From Mycolicibacterium sp. MU0050 (GTDB lineage: Bacteria > Actinomycetota > Actinomycetes > Mycobacteriales > Mycobacteriaceae), in contig NZ_OY726395.1 of NCBI RefSeq assembly GCF_963378085.1, positions 1,364,001 to 1,428,000 of the forward strand: a DNA stretch of 64,000 bases, written 5' to 3'. The stretch's first letter is position 1, and each line of letters starts with the position of its first letter. Position numbers and translations under genes: made by a program. Positions 53,647-64,000 of this stretch are shown piece after piece. Below the pieces are notes generated by a model. That model was not told the origin of the DNA, ran no database searches, and was given only the letters and a program-made list of their open reading frames with translations.

Positions 53647-54120
53647 CTAGTGTGCGTCGGCGGCGGGCTCGACGAGCTCGATCAGCACGCCACCGGCATC
53701 CTTGGGGTGGACGAAGTTGATTCGGGAGTCGGCGGTGCCGCGACGGGGGGCGTCGTAGAGCAGCCGGACGCCCTGCTCGCGCAGCCGCTCGGAGAGGGCA
53801 TCGATGTCGCTGGTCCGGTAGGCGAGCTGCTGCAGTCCCGGACCGCGGTTGTCGATGAACTTGGCGATGGTCGACGACTCGTTGAGCGGGGCCAGCAGCT
53901 GGATCTGGGCGCTGCCGACCGGCGCGCCGCGGACGCTGAGCATGGCCTCGATGACGCCCTGCTCCTCGTTGACCTCCTCGTGGAGCACGATCATGCCCAG
54001 ATGGTCGTGGTACCACTTCTTGGCCGCCTCGAGGTCCGGCACGGCGATACCGACATGGTCGATGGCCGTCACCAAGGCGCTGGCCAGTGCGGGACGGGTA
54101 TCAGCCTGGTCGGTAGTCAT
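53647..54120 (-). CDS. mce (epimerase): Methylmalonyl-CoA epimerase
   Basis: A 157-residue vicinal-oxygen-chelate protein. The metal-binding T-A-I-D-H-V-G-I-A-V-P-D and H-P-K-D-A-G-G-V-L-I-E-L-V-E-P segments, with H-E-E-V-N-E-E-Q, are the epimerase signature. It interconverts (S)- and (R)-methylmalonyl-CoA in propionate metabolism, which suits odd-chain and sterol catabolism. It is unrelated to the mammalian-cell-entry mce genes despite the shared name. The ATG at 54120 is chosen over an upstream in-frame ATG. Confidence 0.95.
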   Translation of the reverse strand: MTTDQADTRPALASALVTAIDHVGIAVPDLEAAKKWYHDHLGMIVLHEEVNEEQGVIEAMLSVRGAPVGSAQIQLLAPLNESSTIAKFIDNRGPGLQQLAYRTSDIDALSERLREQGVRLLYDAPRRGTADSRINFVHPKDAGGVLIELVEPAADAH

Positions 54121-54204
54121 AACGCAAAGGTAACCTAGCGACGACAACTGCGCATATGCCCCAGGTCACAACCGGCCTCGGAGCGACCTGTCTTGGAGGA
54201 ACTC

Positions 54205-55386
54205 ATGACGACATCAGTGATCGTTGCTGGAGCCCGCACGCCGATCGGCAAGCTCTCCGGGGCGCTGAAGGATTTCTCCGGTTCCGACCTGGGCGCGATC
54301 GCGATCAAGGGTGCGCTGGAAAAGGCCGGTGTCGAGCCATCGGCCGTGCAGTACGTGATCATGGGACAGGTGCTCACCGCCGGCGCCGGGCAGATGCCCG
54401 CGCGGCAGTCCGCCGTCGGCGCGGGGATCCCCTGGGACGTGCCGGCGCTGTCGATCAACAAGATGTGTCTGTCCGGCATCAACGCCATCGCCATGGCCGA
54501 CCAGTTGATCCGCGCCGGGGAGTTCGACGTGGTGGTCGCCGGCGGCCAGGAGTCCATGACCCAGGCCCCGCACCTGCTGCTGGACTCGCGGTCCGGCTAC
54601 AAGTACGGCGACGTGACGGTCAAGGACCACCTGGCCTACGACGGGCTGCACGACGTGTTCACCGATCAGCCGATGGGTGCGCTGACCGAGCAGCGCAACG
54701 ACACCGACAAGTTCACCCGCGCCGAGCAGGACGAGTACGCCGCCAAGAGCCATCAGAAGGCGGCCGCGGCCTGGAAGGACGGGGTGTTCGCCGACGAGGT
54801 GGTCCCGGTGCAGATCCCGCAGCGCAAGGGCGACCCGATCGAGTTCGCCGAAGATGAGGGCATCCGCGGCAACACCACCGCGGAGTCGCTCAGCGGCCTG
54901 CGGCCGGCATTCCGCAAGGACGGCACCATCACCGCGGGCTCGGCCTCGCAGATCTCCGACGGTGCCTGCGCGGTGGTCGTGATGAGCAAGGCCAAGGCCA
55001 CCGAGCTGGGTCTGGACTGGCTGTGCGAGATCGGCGCCCACGGCGTGGTCGCGGGACCGGACTCCACGCTGCAGTCGCAGCCGGCCAACGCCATCAAGAA
55101 GGCCATCGGCCGCGAAGGAATCACCGTCGACCAGCTGGACGTCATCGAGATCAACGAGGCGTTCTCCGCGGTGTCGCTGGCCTCGACTAAGGAGCTCGGG
55201 GTTGACCCGGAGAAGGTGAACGTCAACGGTGGCGCGATCGCCGTCGGGCACCCGATCGGGATGTCGGGGGCGCGGATCGTGCTGCACGCCGCCCTGGAGC
55301 TCAAGCGTCGCGGTAACGGCTACGCCGTTGCTGCGCTGTGCGGCGCCGGTGGTCAGGGCGACGCCCTGGTATTGCGCGCCGGCTGA
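54205..55386 (+). CDS. fadA4: Acetyl-CoA acetyltransferase (FadA4-like thiolase)
   Basis: A 393-residue biosynthetic-type thiolase. It has C88 in S-I-N-K-M-C-L-S-G, the histidine in [12 protein letters not shown] and the cysteine in A-L-C-G-A-G-G-Q-G. The ATG at 54205 has GGAGG six bases upstream. It is divergent from the epimerase, as at the M. tuberculosis Rv1322A-Rv1323 junction. It condenses or cleaves acetoacetyl-CoA. Confidence 0.95.
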   Translation: MTTSVIVAGARTPIGKLSGALKDFSGSDLGAIAIKGALEKAGVEPSAVQYVIMGQVLTAGAGQMPARQSAVGAGIPWDVPALSINKMCLSGINAIAMADQLIRAGEFDVVVAGGQESMTQAPHLLLDSRSGYKYGDVTVKDHLAYDGLHDVFTDQPMGALTEQRNDTDKFTRAEQDEYAAKSHQKAAAAWKDGVFADEVVPVQIPQRKGDPIEFAEDEGIRGNTTAESLSGLRPAFRKDGTITAGSASQISDGACAVVVMSKAKATELGLDWLCEIGAHGVVAGPDSTLQSQPANAIKKAIGREGITVDQLDVIEINEAFSAVSLASTKELGVDPEKVNVNGGAIAVGHPIGMSGARIVLHAALELKRRGNGYAVAALCGAGGQGDALVLRAG

Positions 55387-55447
55387 CCGGCGAGCGGGGG
55401 ACCGCGACAACTACACGGAGTAGTAGCTGGCGTCGCGGATGGGCACA

Positions 55448-55843
55448 ATGTCTGATGTGAACACCGCGACGACTAGCACTCTGGACATCCGGACGACGGC
55501 CGGCCGATTTCGACTGGTGGCGCTCGCCGAGGCCGTCAGCTGGGTAGGTCTGCTGCTCGGGATGTACTTCAAGTACCTCGGGACCCCGCAGACCGAGATC
55601 GGCGTGAAGATCTTCGGACCCCTGCACGGCGGCATCTTTGTCGCGTTCCTGGCCGTCGCGCTGTTCGCCGGTATCGCCTACAAGTGGTCGTTGCCGACCT
55701 ATGTGTGGGCTTTGCTGGCGAGTATCGTGCCGCTGGCCACAGTGATCTTCGTCATATGGGCGGATCGGACGGCCAAACTGGGCGCTCCGGGGCGGACGTC
55801 CGATCGGACCCCGGCAGGTCGACCGGTGCCCGAGGCGACGTGA
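55448..55843 (+). CDS. DUF3817-family small membrane protein
   Basis: A 131-residue protein with three hydrophobic segments (V-S-W-V-G-L-L-L-G-M-Y-F-K-Y, the F-V-A-F-L-A-V-A-L-F-A-G-I region, and A-L-L-A-S-I-V-P-L-A-T). It has the DUF3817 pattern with a conserved G-P-L-H-G. A start nine bases earlier (ATG 55439) is equally possible. Its function is unknown. Confidence 0.85.
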   Translation: MSDVNTATTSTLDIRTTAGRFRLVALAEAVSWVGLLLGMYFKYLGTPQTEIGVKIFGPLHGGIFVAFLAVALFAGIAYKWSLPTYVWALLASIVPLATVIFVIWADRTAKLGAPGRTSDRTPAGRPVPEAT

Positions 55844-55856
55844 CAGACTTGTCTGC

Positions 55857-56774
55857 GTGACACCGCCACGCGCTTCTGATCCCTCGCGTCTTGCGGCGGC
55901 GGCCTCGATGGCCGGTGCCGTCGACCTTTCCGCCCTGAAACGCCCGGCCGGCGAGTCGGCCGCGGCGGGCGGCGCCCCGCCGAACATTCCCAACGCCGTG
56001 GAGATCACCGAGGCCAACTTCGAGGCCGAGGTGCTGATCCGCTCCGGCGAGGTGCCCGTCGTCGTGGTGGTGTGGTCGCCGCGCAGCGACGCCTCGGTGC
56101 AACTGGCCGAGACCCTCGGCGCGTTCGCCGGCCAGGACGCCGGTAAATGGGTCCTGGCGACCGTCGACGCCGACACCACGCCCCGCGTTGCGCAGGCGTT
56201 CGGAGTGCAGGCCATCCCCACCGTCGTCGCGCTGGCCGCGGGCCAGCCGCTGTCGAACTTCCAGGGCATGCAACCGCCCGAGCAGCTGCGCAAGTGGGTC
56301 GACTCGCTGCTCGAGGCCACCGCGGGCAAGCTGTCCGGCGGTTCTTCCGAGGAGCCCGAGCAGGTCGATCCGGCTCTCGCCGCCGCGCGCACGCATCTCG
56401 AGTCCGGTGACTTCGAGGCCGCCAAGTCCGCGTACGAGGCGATCCTGGCCGCCGACCCCGGGCATGCCGAAGCCAAGGGCGCGATCCGGCAGATCACCTT
56501 CCTGAGCCGGGCCACCGCACAGAACCCGGACGCGGTGGCGGCCGCCGATGCCGACCCGGACAACGTCGAGGCCGCCTTCGCCGCGGCGGACGTCCAGCTG
56601 CTCAGCCAGGACGTCGCGGGTGCCTTCGAGCGCCTCATCTCTCTGGTGAAGCGGACCGCCGGCGACGAGCGCGCCGCCGTGCGCGCCCGGCTGGTGGAGC
56701 TCTTCGAGCTCTTCGACGCGGCCGACCCCGACGTCATCGCCGGGCGCCGCAACCTGGCCAACGCGCTGTTCTAG
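55857..56774 (+). CDS. Thioredoxin-fold/TPR co-chaperone-like protein (YbbN/CnoX-like)
   Basis: A 305-residue protein. Residues about 45-150 form a thioredoxin domain in which the redox motif W-C-x-x-C is replaced by W-S-P-R-S, so dithiol chemistry is lost. The rest is helical with TPR-like repeats (H-L-E-S-G-D-F-E-A-A-K-S-A-Y). This matches E. coli CnoX/YbbN and M. tuberculosis Rv1324. It is likely a holdase chaperone. GTG 55857 is preceded by CAGACT with a 7-bp gap. Confidence 0.9.
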   Translation: MTPPRASDPSRLAAAASMAGAVDLSALKRPAGESAAAGGAPPNIPNAVEITEANFEAEVLIRSGEVPVVVVVWSPRSDASVQLAETLGAFAGQDAGKWVLATVDADTTPRVAQAFGVQAIPTVVALAAGQPLSNFQGMQPPEQLRKWVDSLLEATAGKLSGGSSEEPEQVDPALAAARTHLESGDFEAAKSAYEAILAADPGHAEAKGAIRQITFLSRATAQNPDAVAAADADPDNVEAAFAAADVQLLSQDVAGAFERLISLVKRTAGDERAAVRARLVELFELFDAADPDVIAGRRNLANALF

Positions 56775-56849
56775 GCTGCCCCGCTCGACTTCCCGCCCGC
56801 GCCGAGGTCGACGTTTTGCCGGAAGTCACTCGCACAAAGCGGCCCAAAC

Positions 56850-59078
56850 TCACCTTTGGGCGGGTTGTGAGTCGGAGTCGGGGCGCAGCCAGAGGGCGGC
56901 GTTCGGGGGCAGCACCAGCACCGCCGAGGCCGGCCGTCCGTGCCAGGGCTCGGCCGTCGCGTCCACGCCGCCGAGGTTGCCCGCGCCGGCGCCGTTGTAG
57001 GTCGTGGCGTCGGTGTTGAGCACCTCGCTCCAGCGGCCGGCGTGCGGCAACCCCAGCCGGTAGCTGGAGTGTTCGGCCCCGGAGAAGTTGAACACGCAGG
57101 CCAGCACCGACCCGTCGGCCCCGAAGCGCAGGAAGCTCAGCACGTTGTTGCCCGAGTCGTTGGCGTCGATCCACGAGTAGCCCTCGGGCTTGGTGTCCTG
57201 GGTCCACAACGCGGGGGTGTCCCGATAGATGCCGTTCATGTCGCGCACCAGCTGCTGGATGCCGGTCGAGAAGCTGTTCTCGTCGAGCTGGAACCAGTCG
57301 ACCCCGCGCTCCTCGGACCATTCCGCGCGCTGGCCGAACTCCTGGCCCATGAACAGCAGCTGCTTGCCGGGGTGCGCCCACTGATATGCCAGCAGGCTGC
57401 GCAGCCCGGCGGCCTTGACGTGGTCGTCGCCCGGCATCCGGCTCCATAGCGTGCCCTTGCCGTGCACCACCTCGTCGTGGCTGATGGGCAGCACGTAGTT
57501 CTCGCTGAACGCATACAGCATCGAGAACGTCATCTCGTGATGGTGGTAGCTGCGATAGATCGGGTCGCGGCTGATGTAGTCCAGCGTGTCGTTCATCCAG
57601 CCCATGTTCCACTTCATCGAAAAGCCAAGTCCGCCAAGGCTGGTGGGGCGGGTCACGCCGGGCCAGGAGGTGGACTCCTCGGCGATGGTGACCACGCCGG
57701 GGGCGGTCTTGTGCACGGTGGCGTTCAGCTCCTGCAGGAACTGCACCGCCTCGAGGTTCTCGCGACCGCCGTAGATGTTGGGCGTCCAGTCGCCCGCAGG
57801 CCGCGAGTAGTCCAGGTACAGCATCGACGCCACCGCGTCGACCCGCAGCCCGTCGATGTGGAACTCCTGCAGCCAGTACAGCGCGTTGGCGACCAGGAAG
57901 TTGCGAACCTCCGGCCGGCCGAAGTCGAAGACGTAGGTCCCCCAATCGAGTTGCTCGCCACGGCGGGGGTCGGCGTGCTCGTAGAGCGCGGTGCCGTCGA
58001 ACCGGCCCAGTGCCCACGCGTCCTTGGGGAAATGGGCCGGAACCCAGTCGACCAGAACGCCGATGCCGGCCCGGTGCAGGGCGTCGACCAGGTAGCGGAA
58101 GTCGTCGGGGGTGCCGAACCGGGAGGTCGGCGCGTAGTACGACGTCACCTGGTAACCCCACGACCCGCCGAACGGGTGCTCGGCGACCGGCAACAGCTCG
58201 ACGTGGGTGAAGCCGTGGGCGACAACGTATTCGGTGAGCTCTTCGGCCAGTTCGCGATACGACAGGCCCGGCCGCCACGACCCGAGGTGCACCTCGTAGG
58301 TGCTCATCGGCTCGAAGACCGGGTTGCCGGCGCCACGCCGGGCCATCCACTCGCCGTCGGTCCAGGTGTAGTCGCTGACGAACAGCCGGGAGGCGGTCTG
58401 CGGCGGCACCTCGGTGGCGAATGCCATCGGGTCGGCACGGTCGGCGACGCTGCCGTCCGCGCCGTGGACCCGGAACTTGTAGAGGCCGTCGGTGGGGAAG
58501 TCGGGCCAGAACAACTCCCAGACCCCGGTCGAGCCCAGCACCCGCAGGGGCGCCTCGCGGCCGTCCCAATGGTTGAAATCGCCGATGAGGCTGACGCCCT
58601 TGGCGTTCGGCGCCCAGACCGCGAACGACACCCCCTCGACCGTGCCGTCCGGGGTCTCGAACGAGCGCGGGTGCGCCCCAAGGACCTCCCACAGGCGCTC
58701 GTGGCGGCCCTCGGCGAACAGGTGCAGGTCGACTTCGCCCAGCGTGGGCAGGAACCGGTAGCCGTCGGCCACCGTGAGGTCGAAAAGGTCGCCGTCGGGA
58801 GTCGGATAACCGATCTCCAGGCGGTAATCCATCAAATCGACGAACGGCAGGGCCACCGCGAACAGGCCGGAATCGATCGGCTGCAGCGGGTAACGCTGAC
58901 CGCCGACCAGCGCGGTGACCCGCTCCGCGTGCGGCCGGAACGCCCGGATGACTGTGTGGTCACCGTATTCGTGCGCGCCCAGGATCGAGTGCGGGTCGTG
59001 GTGGGTGCCCGACACCAGCCGGTGCAGATCGGAGGGGTCCGGCGCCAGGTGCTTGCTGACGGTCTCGGTGCCGGTCAT
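56850..59078 (-). CDS. glgB: 1,4-alpha-glucan branching enzyme
   Basis: A 742-residue GH13 enzyme. The N-terminal carbohydrate-binding modules precede a (beta/alpha)8 barrel with nucleophile D414 in L-R-V-D-A-V, acid/base E467 in I-A-E-E-S-T and I-S-H-D-E-V-V-H-G for the third site. It forms alpha-1,6 branches in glycogen and cell-envelope glucan. ATG 59078 sits 26 bp downstream of the glgE stop and has GAGG upstream, so it forms an operon with glgE. The length is near that of the M. tuberculosis enzyme. Confidence 0.97.
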   Translation of the reverse strand: MTGTETVSKHLAPDPSDLHRLVSGTHHDPHSILGAHEYGDHTVIRAFRPHAERVTALVGGQRYPLQPIDSGLFAVALPFVDLMDYRLEIGYPTPDGDLFDLTVADGYRFLPTLGEVDLHLFAEGRHERLWEVLGAHPRSFETPDGTVEGVSFAVWAPNAKGVSLIGDFNHWDGREAPLRVLGSTGVWELFWPDFPTDGLYKFRVHGADGSVADRADPMAFATEVPPQTASRLFVSDYTWTDGEWMARRGAGNPVFEPMSTYEVHLGSWRPGLSYRELAEELTEYVVAHGFTHVELLPVAEHPFGGSWGYQVTSYYAPTSRFGTPDDFRYLVDALHRAGIGVLVDWVPAHFPKDAWALGRFDGTALYEHADPRRGEQLDWGTYVFDFGRPEVRNFLVANALYWLQEFHIDGLRVDAVASMLYLDYSRPAGDWTPNIYGGRENLEAVQFLQELNATVHKTAPGVVTIAEESTSWPGVTRPTSLGGLGFSMKWNMGWMNDTLDYISRDPIYRSYHHHEMTFSMLYAFSENYVLPISHDEVVHGKGTLWSRMPGDDHVKAAGLRSLLAYQWAHPGKQLLFMGQEFGQRAEWSEERGVDWFQLDENSFSTGIQQLVRDMNGIYRDTPALWTQDTKPEGYSWIDANDSGNNVLSFLRFGADGSVLACVFNFSGAEHSSYRLGLPHAGRWSEVLNTDATTYNGAGAGNLGGVDATAEPWHGRPASAVLVLPPNAALWLRPDSDSQPAQR

Positions 59079-59104
59079 CGGGCCTCGTCCTCTCATGTCG
59101 TCGG

Positions 59105-61174
<2,070 letters not shown>

Positions 61175-61330
61175 TCATGCGCTCCTTAGGGCTCGATGGC
61201 TGCGGAAGGGTCTGCGCCGTGTTGGTCTTGGGTTTAACCACTTCGCGCGTACTTCACACCGTAATGGTCGCTGTGCCGAAAGGAGCGCTATGCGAGTCGG
61301 CGGCGACCCTGCGGGACCCCGAAATGTCGG

Positions 61331-61336
61331 TAGGGT
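61331..61336 (+). promoter_or_regulatory. -10 hexamer TAGGGT for a leaderless glgP transcript
   Basis: TAGGGT is followed by 8 bp and the GTG start at 61345, in the divergent glgE-glgP region. Confidence 0.4.
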
Positions 61337-61344
61337 ATCGATGC

Positions 61345-63909
61345 GTGAAAGCCCTCCGTCGGTTCACCGTCCGTGCGCACCTGCCGCACCGGCTCGCCGC
61401 CCTCGCCCAGTTGTCGACCAACCTGCGCTGGTCGTGGGACAAACCCACCCAGGATCTGTTCGCCACGATCGACAACGACCTGTGGCTCGATTCCGGTGGA
61501 GATCCGGTGGCGTTGCTGGGTGCGGTGAGCCCGCAGCGTCTCGACGAGCTCGCCGGCGATGAGGCGTTCGTCACTCGACTGGATGCCCTGGCCGCCGATC
61601 TCGAGCACTACCTGACCCGGCCGCTTTGGTACCAGCAGCAGGACGCGGCCGACCTGCCCACCGGAATCGCCTACTTCTCGATGGAGTTCGGGGTGGCCAC
61701 CGTGCTGCCCAACTACTCCGGCGGTCTCGGCATCCTGGCCGGGGACCACCTCAAGTCGGCCTCGGATCTGGGGTTGCCCCTGATCGCCGTGGGCCTGCTC
61801 TACCGGTCGGGGTACTTCCGGCAGTCGCTGACCGCCGAGGGCTGGCAGCACGAGACCTATCCGTCGCTGGATCCGCACGGGCTGCCCTTGCGGCTGCTCA
61901 CCGACGCCGCGGGCGCTCCTGCGTTGGTGGACCTGACGATGCCGGCGGGGGCGCAGCTGCGGGCCCGGATCTGGGTGGCCCAGGTCGGACGGGTGCCGCT
62001 GCTGCTGCTGGATTCCGACATCCCCGAGAACGAGCACGACATGCGCGGGGTGACCGACCGGCTCTACGGCGGCGACCAGGAACACCGCATCAAGCAGGAG
62101 ATCCTGGCCGGCATCGGCGGCATCCGCGCAATCCGCGCCTACACCGCGATCGAGGGACGCCCGGAGCCCGAGGTCTATCACATGAACGAGGGCCACGCCG
62201 GATTCCTGGGAGTGGAACGGATCCGCGAGTACATCGCGTCGGCCGGCCTGGATTTCGACACCGCGCTGACGGTGGTGCGCTCCAGCACCGTGTTCACCAC
62301 GCACACGCCCGTCCCCGCCGGTATCGACCGGTTCCCCACCGAGATGGTGCAACGCTATTTCGCCGACGACCGGCCCAATCCGCTGCTGCCGGGCGTGCCG
62401 CTGGACCGGGTCATCGAGTTCGGCGTCGAAGAAGATCCGAGCAAGTTCAACATGGCGCACATGGGCCTGCGGCTGGCGCAGCGCGCCAACGGTGTCTCGC
62501 TGCTGCACGGCGAGGTCAGCCGGTCGATGTTCAGCGGGCTGTGGCCCGGGTTCGACCAGGACGAGGTGCCCATCGGCTCGGTCACCAACGGCGTGCACGC
62601 GCCCACCTGGGCCGCCCCGCCGTGGATCGACCTGGCTCTGGAGCTCGCCGGTGACGACTCGCTGGGCGACCCCGACACCTGGCTGCGGGTCCAGCAGGTC
62701 GACGCGAGCCGGCTCTGGCAGATCCGCTGCGAACTGCGCGCGCTGCTGATCGAGGATGTGCGGGCCCGGCTGCGTCGCTCGTGGTTGGAGCGCGGGGCCA
62801 CCGAGGCCGAACTCGGCTGGATCTCGGCCGCCTTCGACAAGGACGTGCTGACCATCGGGTTCGCCCGCCGGGTGCCCACCTACAAGCGGTTGACGCTGAT
62901 GCTGCGCGACCCCGAGCGACTCGAGGCGTTGCTGCTCGACGAGAGCCGGCCCGTGCAGTTGATCGTCGCGGGCAAGTCGCACCCGGCCGACGACGGCGGC
63001 AAGGCGCTGATCCAGCAGGTGGTGCGCTTCGCCGACCGCCATGACGTCCGGCACCGCATCGCGTTCCTGCCCGACTACGACATGTCGATGGCGCGGCTGC
63101 TCTATTGGGGCTGCGATGTCTGGCTGAACAACCCGCTGCGCCCGTTGGAGGCGTGCGGCACCTCCGGGATGAAGAGTGCCCTCAACGGCGGGTTGAACCT
63201 CTCGATCCGCGACGGCTGGTGGGACGAGTGGTATGACGGCCAGAATGGCTGGGAGATCCCGACGGCCGCGGGCGTGGCGGACGAGGCCCGCCGCGACGAC
63301 CTGGAGGCAGCCGCCCTCTACGACCTGTTGTCCGGCTCGGTCACCCCGAGCTTCTACGACCGTGACGACGCCGGGGTTCCGGCCCGCTGGGTCGAGATGG
63401 TCCGGCACACCCTGCAGGTTCTGGGACCCAAGGTGCTGGCCTCCCGGATGGTGCGCGACTACACCGAGCAGTACTACGCGCCCGCCGCGCAGTCGTTCCG
63501 GCGCACCGCCGCGACCTCCTACGAGTCCGCCCGCGAGCTCACCGCCTACCGGGCCCGCGTCGAGGCGGCCTGGCCGCAGATCGCGATCACCGATGTGGAC
63601 GCGACCGGTCTGCCGGACACGCCGCTGTTGGGTTCGGAGCTGACCCTGACGGCGACGGTCCACCTGGCCGGTCTGCGGCCCGACGAGGTGGACGTGCAGG
63701 CCGTGCTGGGCCGCGTCGACGGCACTGATTCGTTGCTGGATCCGGTGACCGTGGCGATGACGCACACCGGTGCCGGCGAGGACGGGGAGGTGTTCACCAC
63801 CTCGGCCCCGCTGCCGGTGGCCGGCTCGGTGGGCTACACCGTGCGCGTGCTGCCGCGCCACCCGTTGCTGGCCGGCGACAACGAACTCGGGCTGGTGACG
63901 CTGGCGTGA
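61345..63909 (+). CDS. glgP: Glycogen (alpha-glucan) phosphorylase
   Basis: An 854-residue alpha-glucan phosphorylase of the shorter type with an N-terminal DUF3417-like part. The PLP-binding lysine is K610 in G-T-S-G-M-K-S-A-L-N-G-G. G-L-G-I-L-A-G-D-H-L-K-S and N-E-G-H-A-G-F complete the active site. It releases glucose-1-phosphate from glucan. The GTG start gives the family N-terminus M-K-A-L-R-R-F-T-V; longer in-frame starts at 61177-61264 do not resemble the family. Confidence 0.96.
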   Translation: MKALRRFTVRAHLPHRLAALAQLSTNLRWSWDKPTQDLFATIDNDLWLDSGGDPVALLGAVSPQRLDELAGDEAFVTRLDALAADLEHYLTRPLWYQQQDAADLPTGIAYFSMEFGVATVLPNYSGGLGILAGDHLKSASDLGLPLIAVGLLYRSGYFRQSLTAEGWQHETYPSLDPHGLPLRLLTDAAGAPALVDLTMPAGAQLRARIWVAQVGRVPLLLLDSDIPENEHDMRGVTDRLYGGDQEHRIKQEILAGIGGIRAIRAYTAIEGRPEPEVYHMNEGHAGFLGVERIREYIASAGLDFDTALTVVRSSTVFTTHTPVPAGIDRFPTEMVQRYFADDRPNPLLPGVPLDRVIEFGVEEDPSKFNMAHMGLRLAQRANGVSLLHGEVSRSMFSGLWPGFDQDEVPIGSVTNGVHAPTWAAPPWIDLALELAGDDSLGDPDTWLRVQQVDASRLWQIRCELRALLIEDVRARLRRSWLERGATEAELGWISAAFDKDVLTIGFARRVPTYKRLTLMLRDPERLEALLLDESRPVQLIVAGKSHPADDGGKALIQQVVRFADRHDVRHRIAFLPDYDMSMARLLYWGCDVWLNNPLRPLEACGTSGMKSALNGGLNLSIRDGWWDEWYDGQNGWEIPTAAGVADEARRDDLEAAALYDLLSGSVTPSFYDRDDAGVPARWVEMVRHTLQVLGPKVLASRMVRDYTEQYYAPAAQSFRRTAATSYESARELTAYRARVEAAWPQIAITDVDATGLPDTPLLGSELTLTATVHLAGLRPDEVDVQAVLGRVDGTDSLLDPVTVAMTHTGAGEDGEVFTTSAPLPVAGSVGYTVRVLPRHPLLAGDNELGLVTLA

Positions 63910-64000
63910 GCTCCGCGTTGACCGTCGCGTTGGACGGCGGACCGTACGGCCTGGCCATGGGACCGGACCAGCGGATGTGGGTGACGTTGGTGCACAGCGG
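63906..64000 (+). CDS. Virginiamycin B lyase-like beta-propeller protein, 5' part
   Basis: The frame opens at GTG 63906, overlapping the glgP stop (GTGA), and runs off the window. The visible A-L-D-G-G-P-Y-G-L-A-M-G-P-D-Q-R-M-W-V is the repeat pattern of Vgb-like or NHL beta-propellers (GPxGLAxGPDGxxW). The enzymatic activity is not assured. Confidence 0.6.
   Translation, partial: MSSALTVALDGGPYGLAMGPDQRMWVTLVHS

Noticed and set aside
53647..54120. Reading this mce gene as part of a mammalian-cell-entry operon
   Set aside because: It encodes a methylmalonyl-CoA epimerase of the vicinal-oxygen-chelate fold; only the abbreviation is shared.
61290..61562. ATG 61290 with AAAGGAG upstream, overlapping the glgP start in another frame
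   Set aside because: The product is Pro/Arg-rich shadow sequence of glgP; the glgP frame carries the family N-terminus. It could at most affect glgP translation.

Overview
The window is GC-rich DNA from an actinobacterium, almost certainly a Mycobacterium/Mycolicibacterium-type organism. The evidence is a complete mce transporter operon (two YrbE permeases plus MceA-F), an FprB-like ferredoxin reductase, many FadD/FadE/SDR/F420-type lipid enzymes, NucS, and a 3' part whose gene order matches my memory of M. tuberculosis Rv1318c-Rv1328: class III cyclase, NucS, small zinc-ribbon protein, methylmalonyl-CoA epimerase, FadA4, thioredoxin-like protein, GlgB, GlgE, GlgP. Genes abut or overlap by 1-4 bp through ATGA, GTGA and TGATG junctions, and GTG and TTG starts are common.

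Positions 1-15.6 kb hold lipid/acyl-CoA catabolism. An SDR end and two acyl-CoA synthetases are followed by an MBL hydrolase that is divergent from a second operon (an RDHSWG-family protein, MaoC hydratase, NTF2-crotonase fusion, acyl-CoA dehydrogenase, FAD oxidoreductase). A perfect hairpin at about 10.05 kb separates these from leftward genes for an APH-type kinase, an F420/LLM oxidoreductase, a tandem hot-dog protein and a nitroreductase. A rightward NDMA-type zinc alcohol dehydrogenase ends this part.

Positions 16-24 kb hold one long rightward cassette: acyl-CoA synthetase, cytochrome P450, SDR, aldehyde dehydrogenase, 3Fe-4S ferredoxin, FprB-like reductase and another SDR. A structured leader precedes it, with a strong promoter, a hairpin followed by five T, and a 13-codon ORF.

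Positions 24-34.7 kb hold two further APH-type kinases, a second RDHSWG protein, a mycothiol/DinB-type protein, a nitronate monooxygenase-like protein and a hot-dog thioesterase. Leftward genes then encode an acyl-CoA dehydrogenase, a thiolase and two TetR regulators. After a 0.9-kb gap, the mce operon occupies 35.6-44.8 kb. It is closed by a TetR paralogue of the one at 33.3 kb. Positions 45.7-49.4 kb hold a frameshifted LLM oxidoreductase, a crotonase, an NTF2-like protein and a second P450.

Positions 49.7-64 kb are conserved core: glutaminase with a STAS domain, adenylate cyclase, NucS, methylmalonyl-CoA epimerase, thiolase, alpha-glucan metabolism (GlgB, GlgE, GlgP) and the start of a Vgb-like beta-propeller gene. 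My reading is that the first 49 kb form an uptake-and-degradation island for a hydrophobic carboxylic or terpenoid/steroid-like substrate. The Mce transporter would import it, P450 and dehydrogenases oxidise it, FadD-type ligases make the CoA ester, and beta-oxidation enzymes shorten it. The substrate is not identifiable from sequence. A recurring AT-rich box and two near-identical TetR recognition helices suggest shared regulation.
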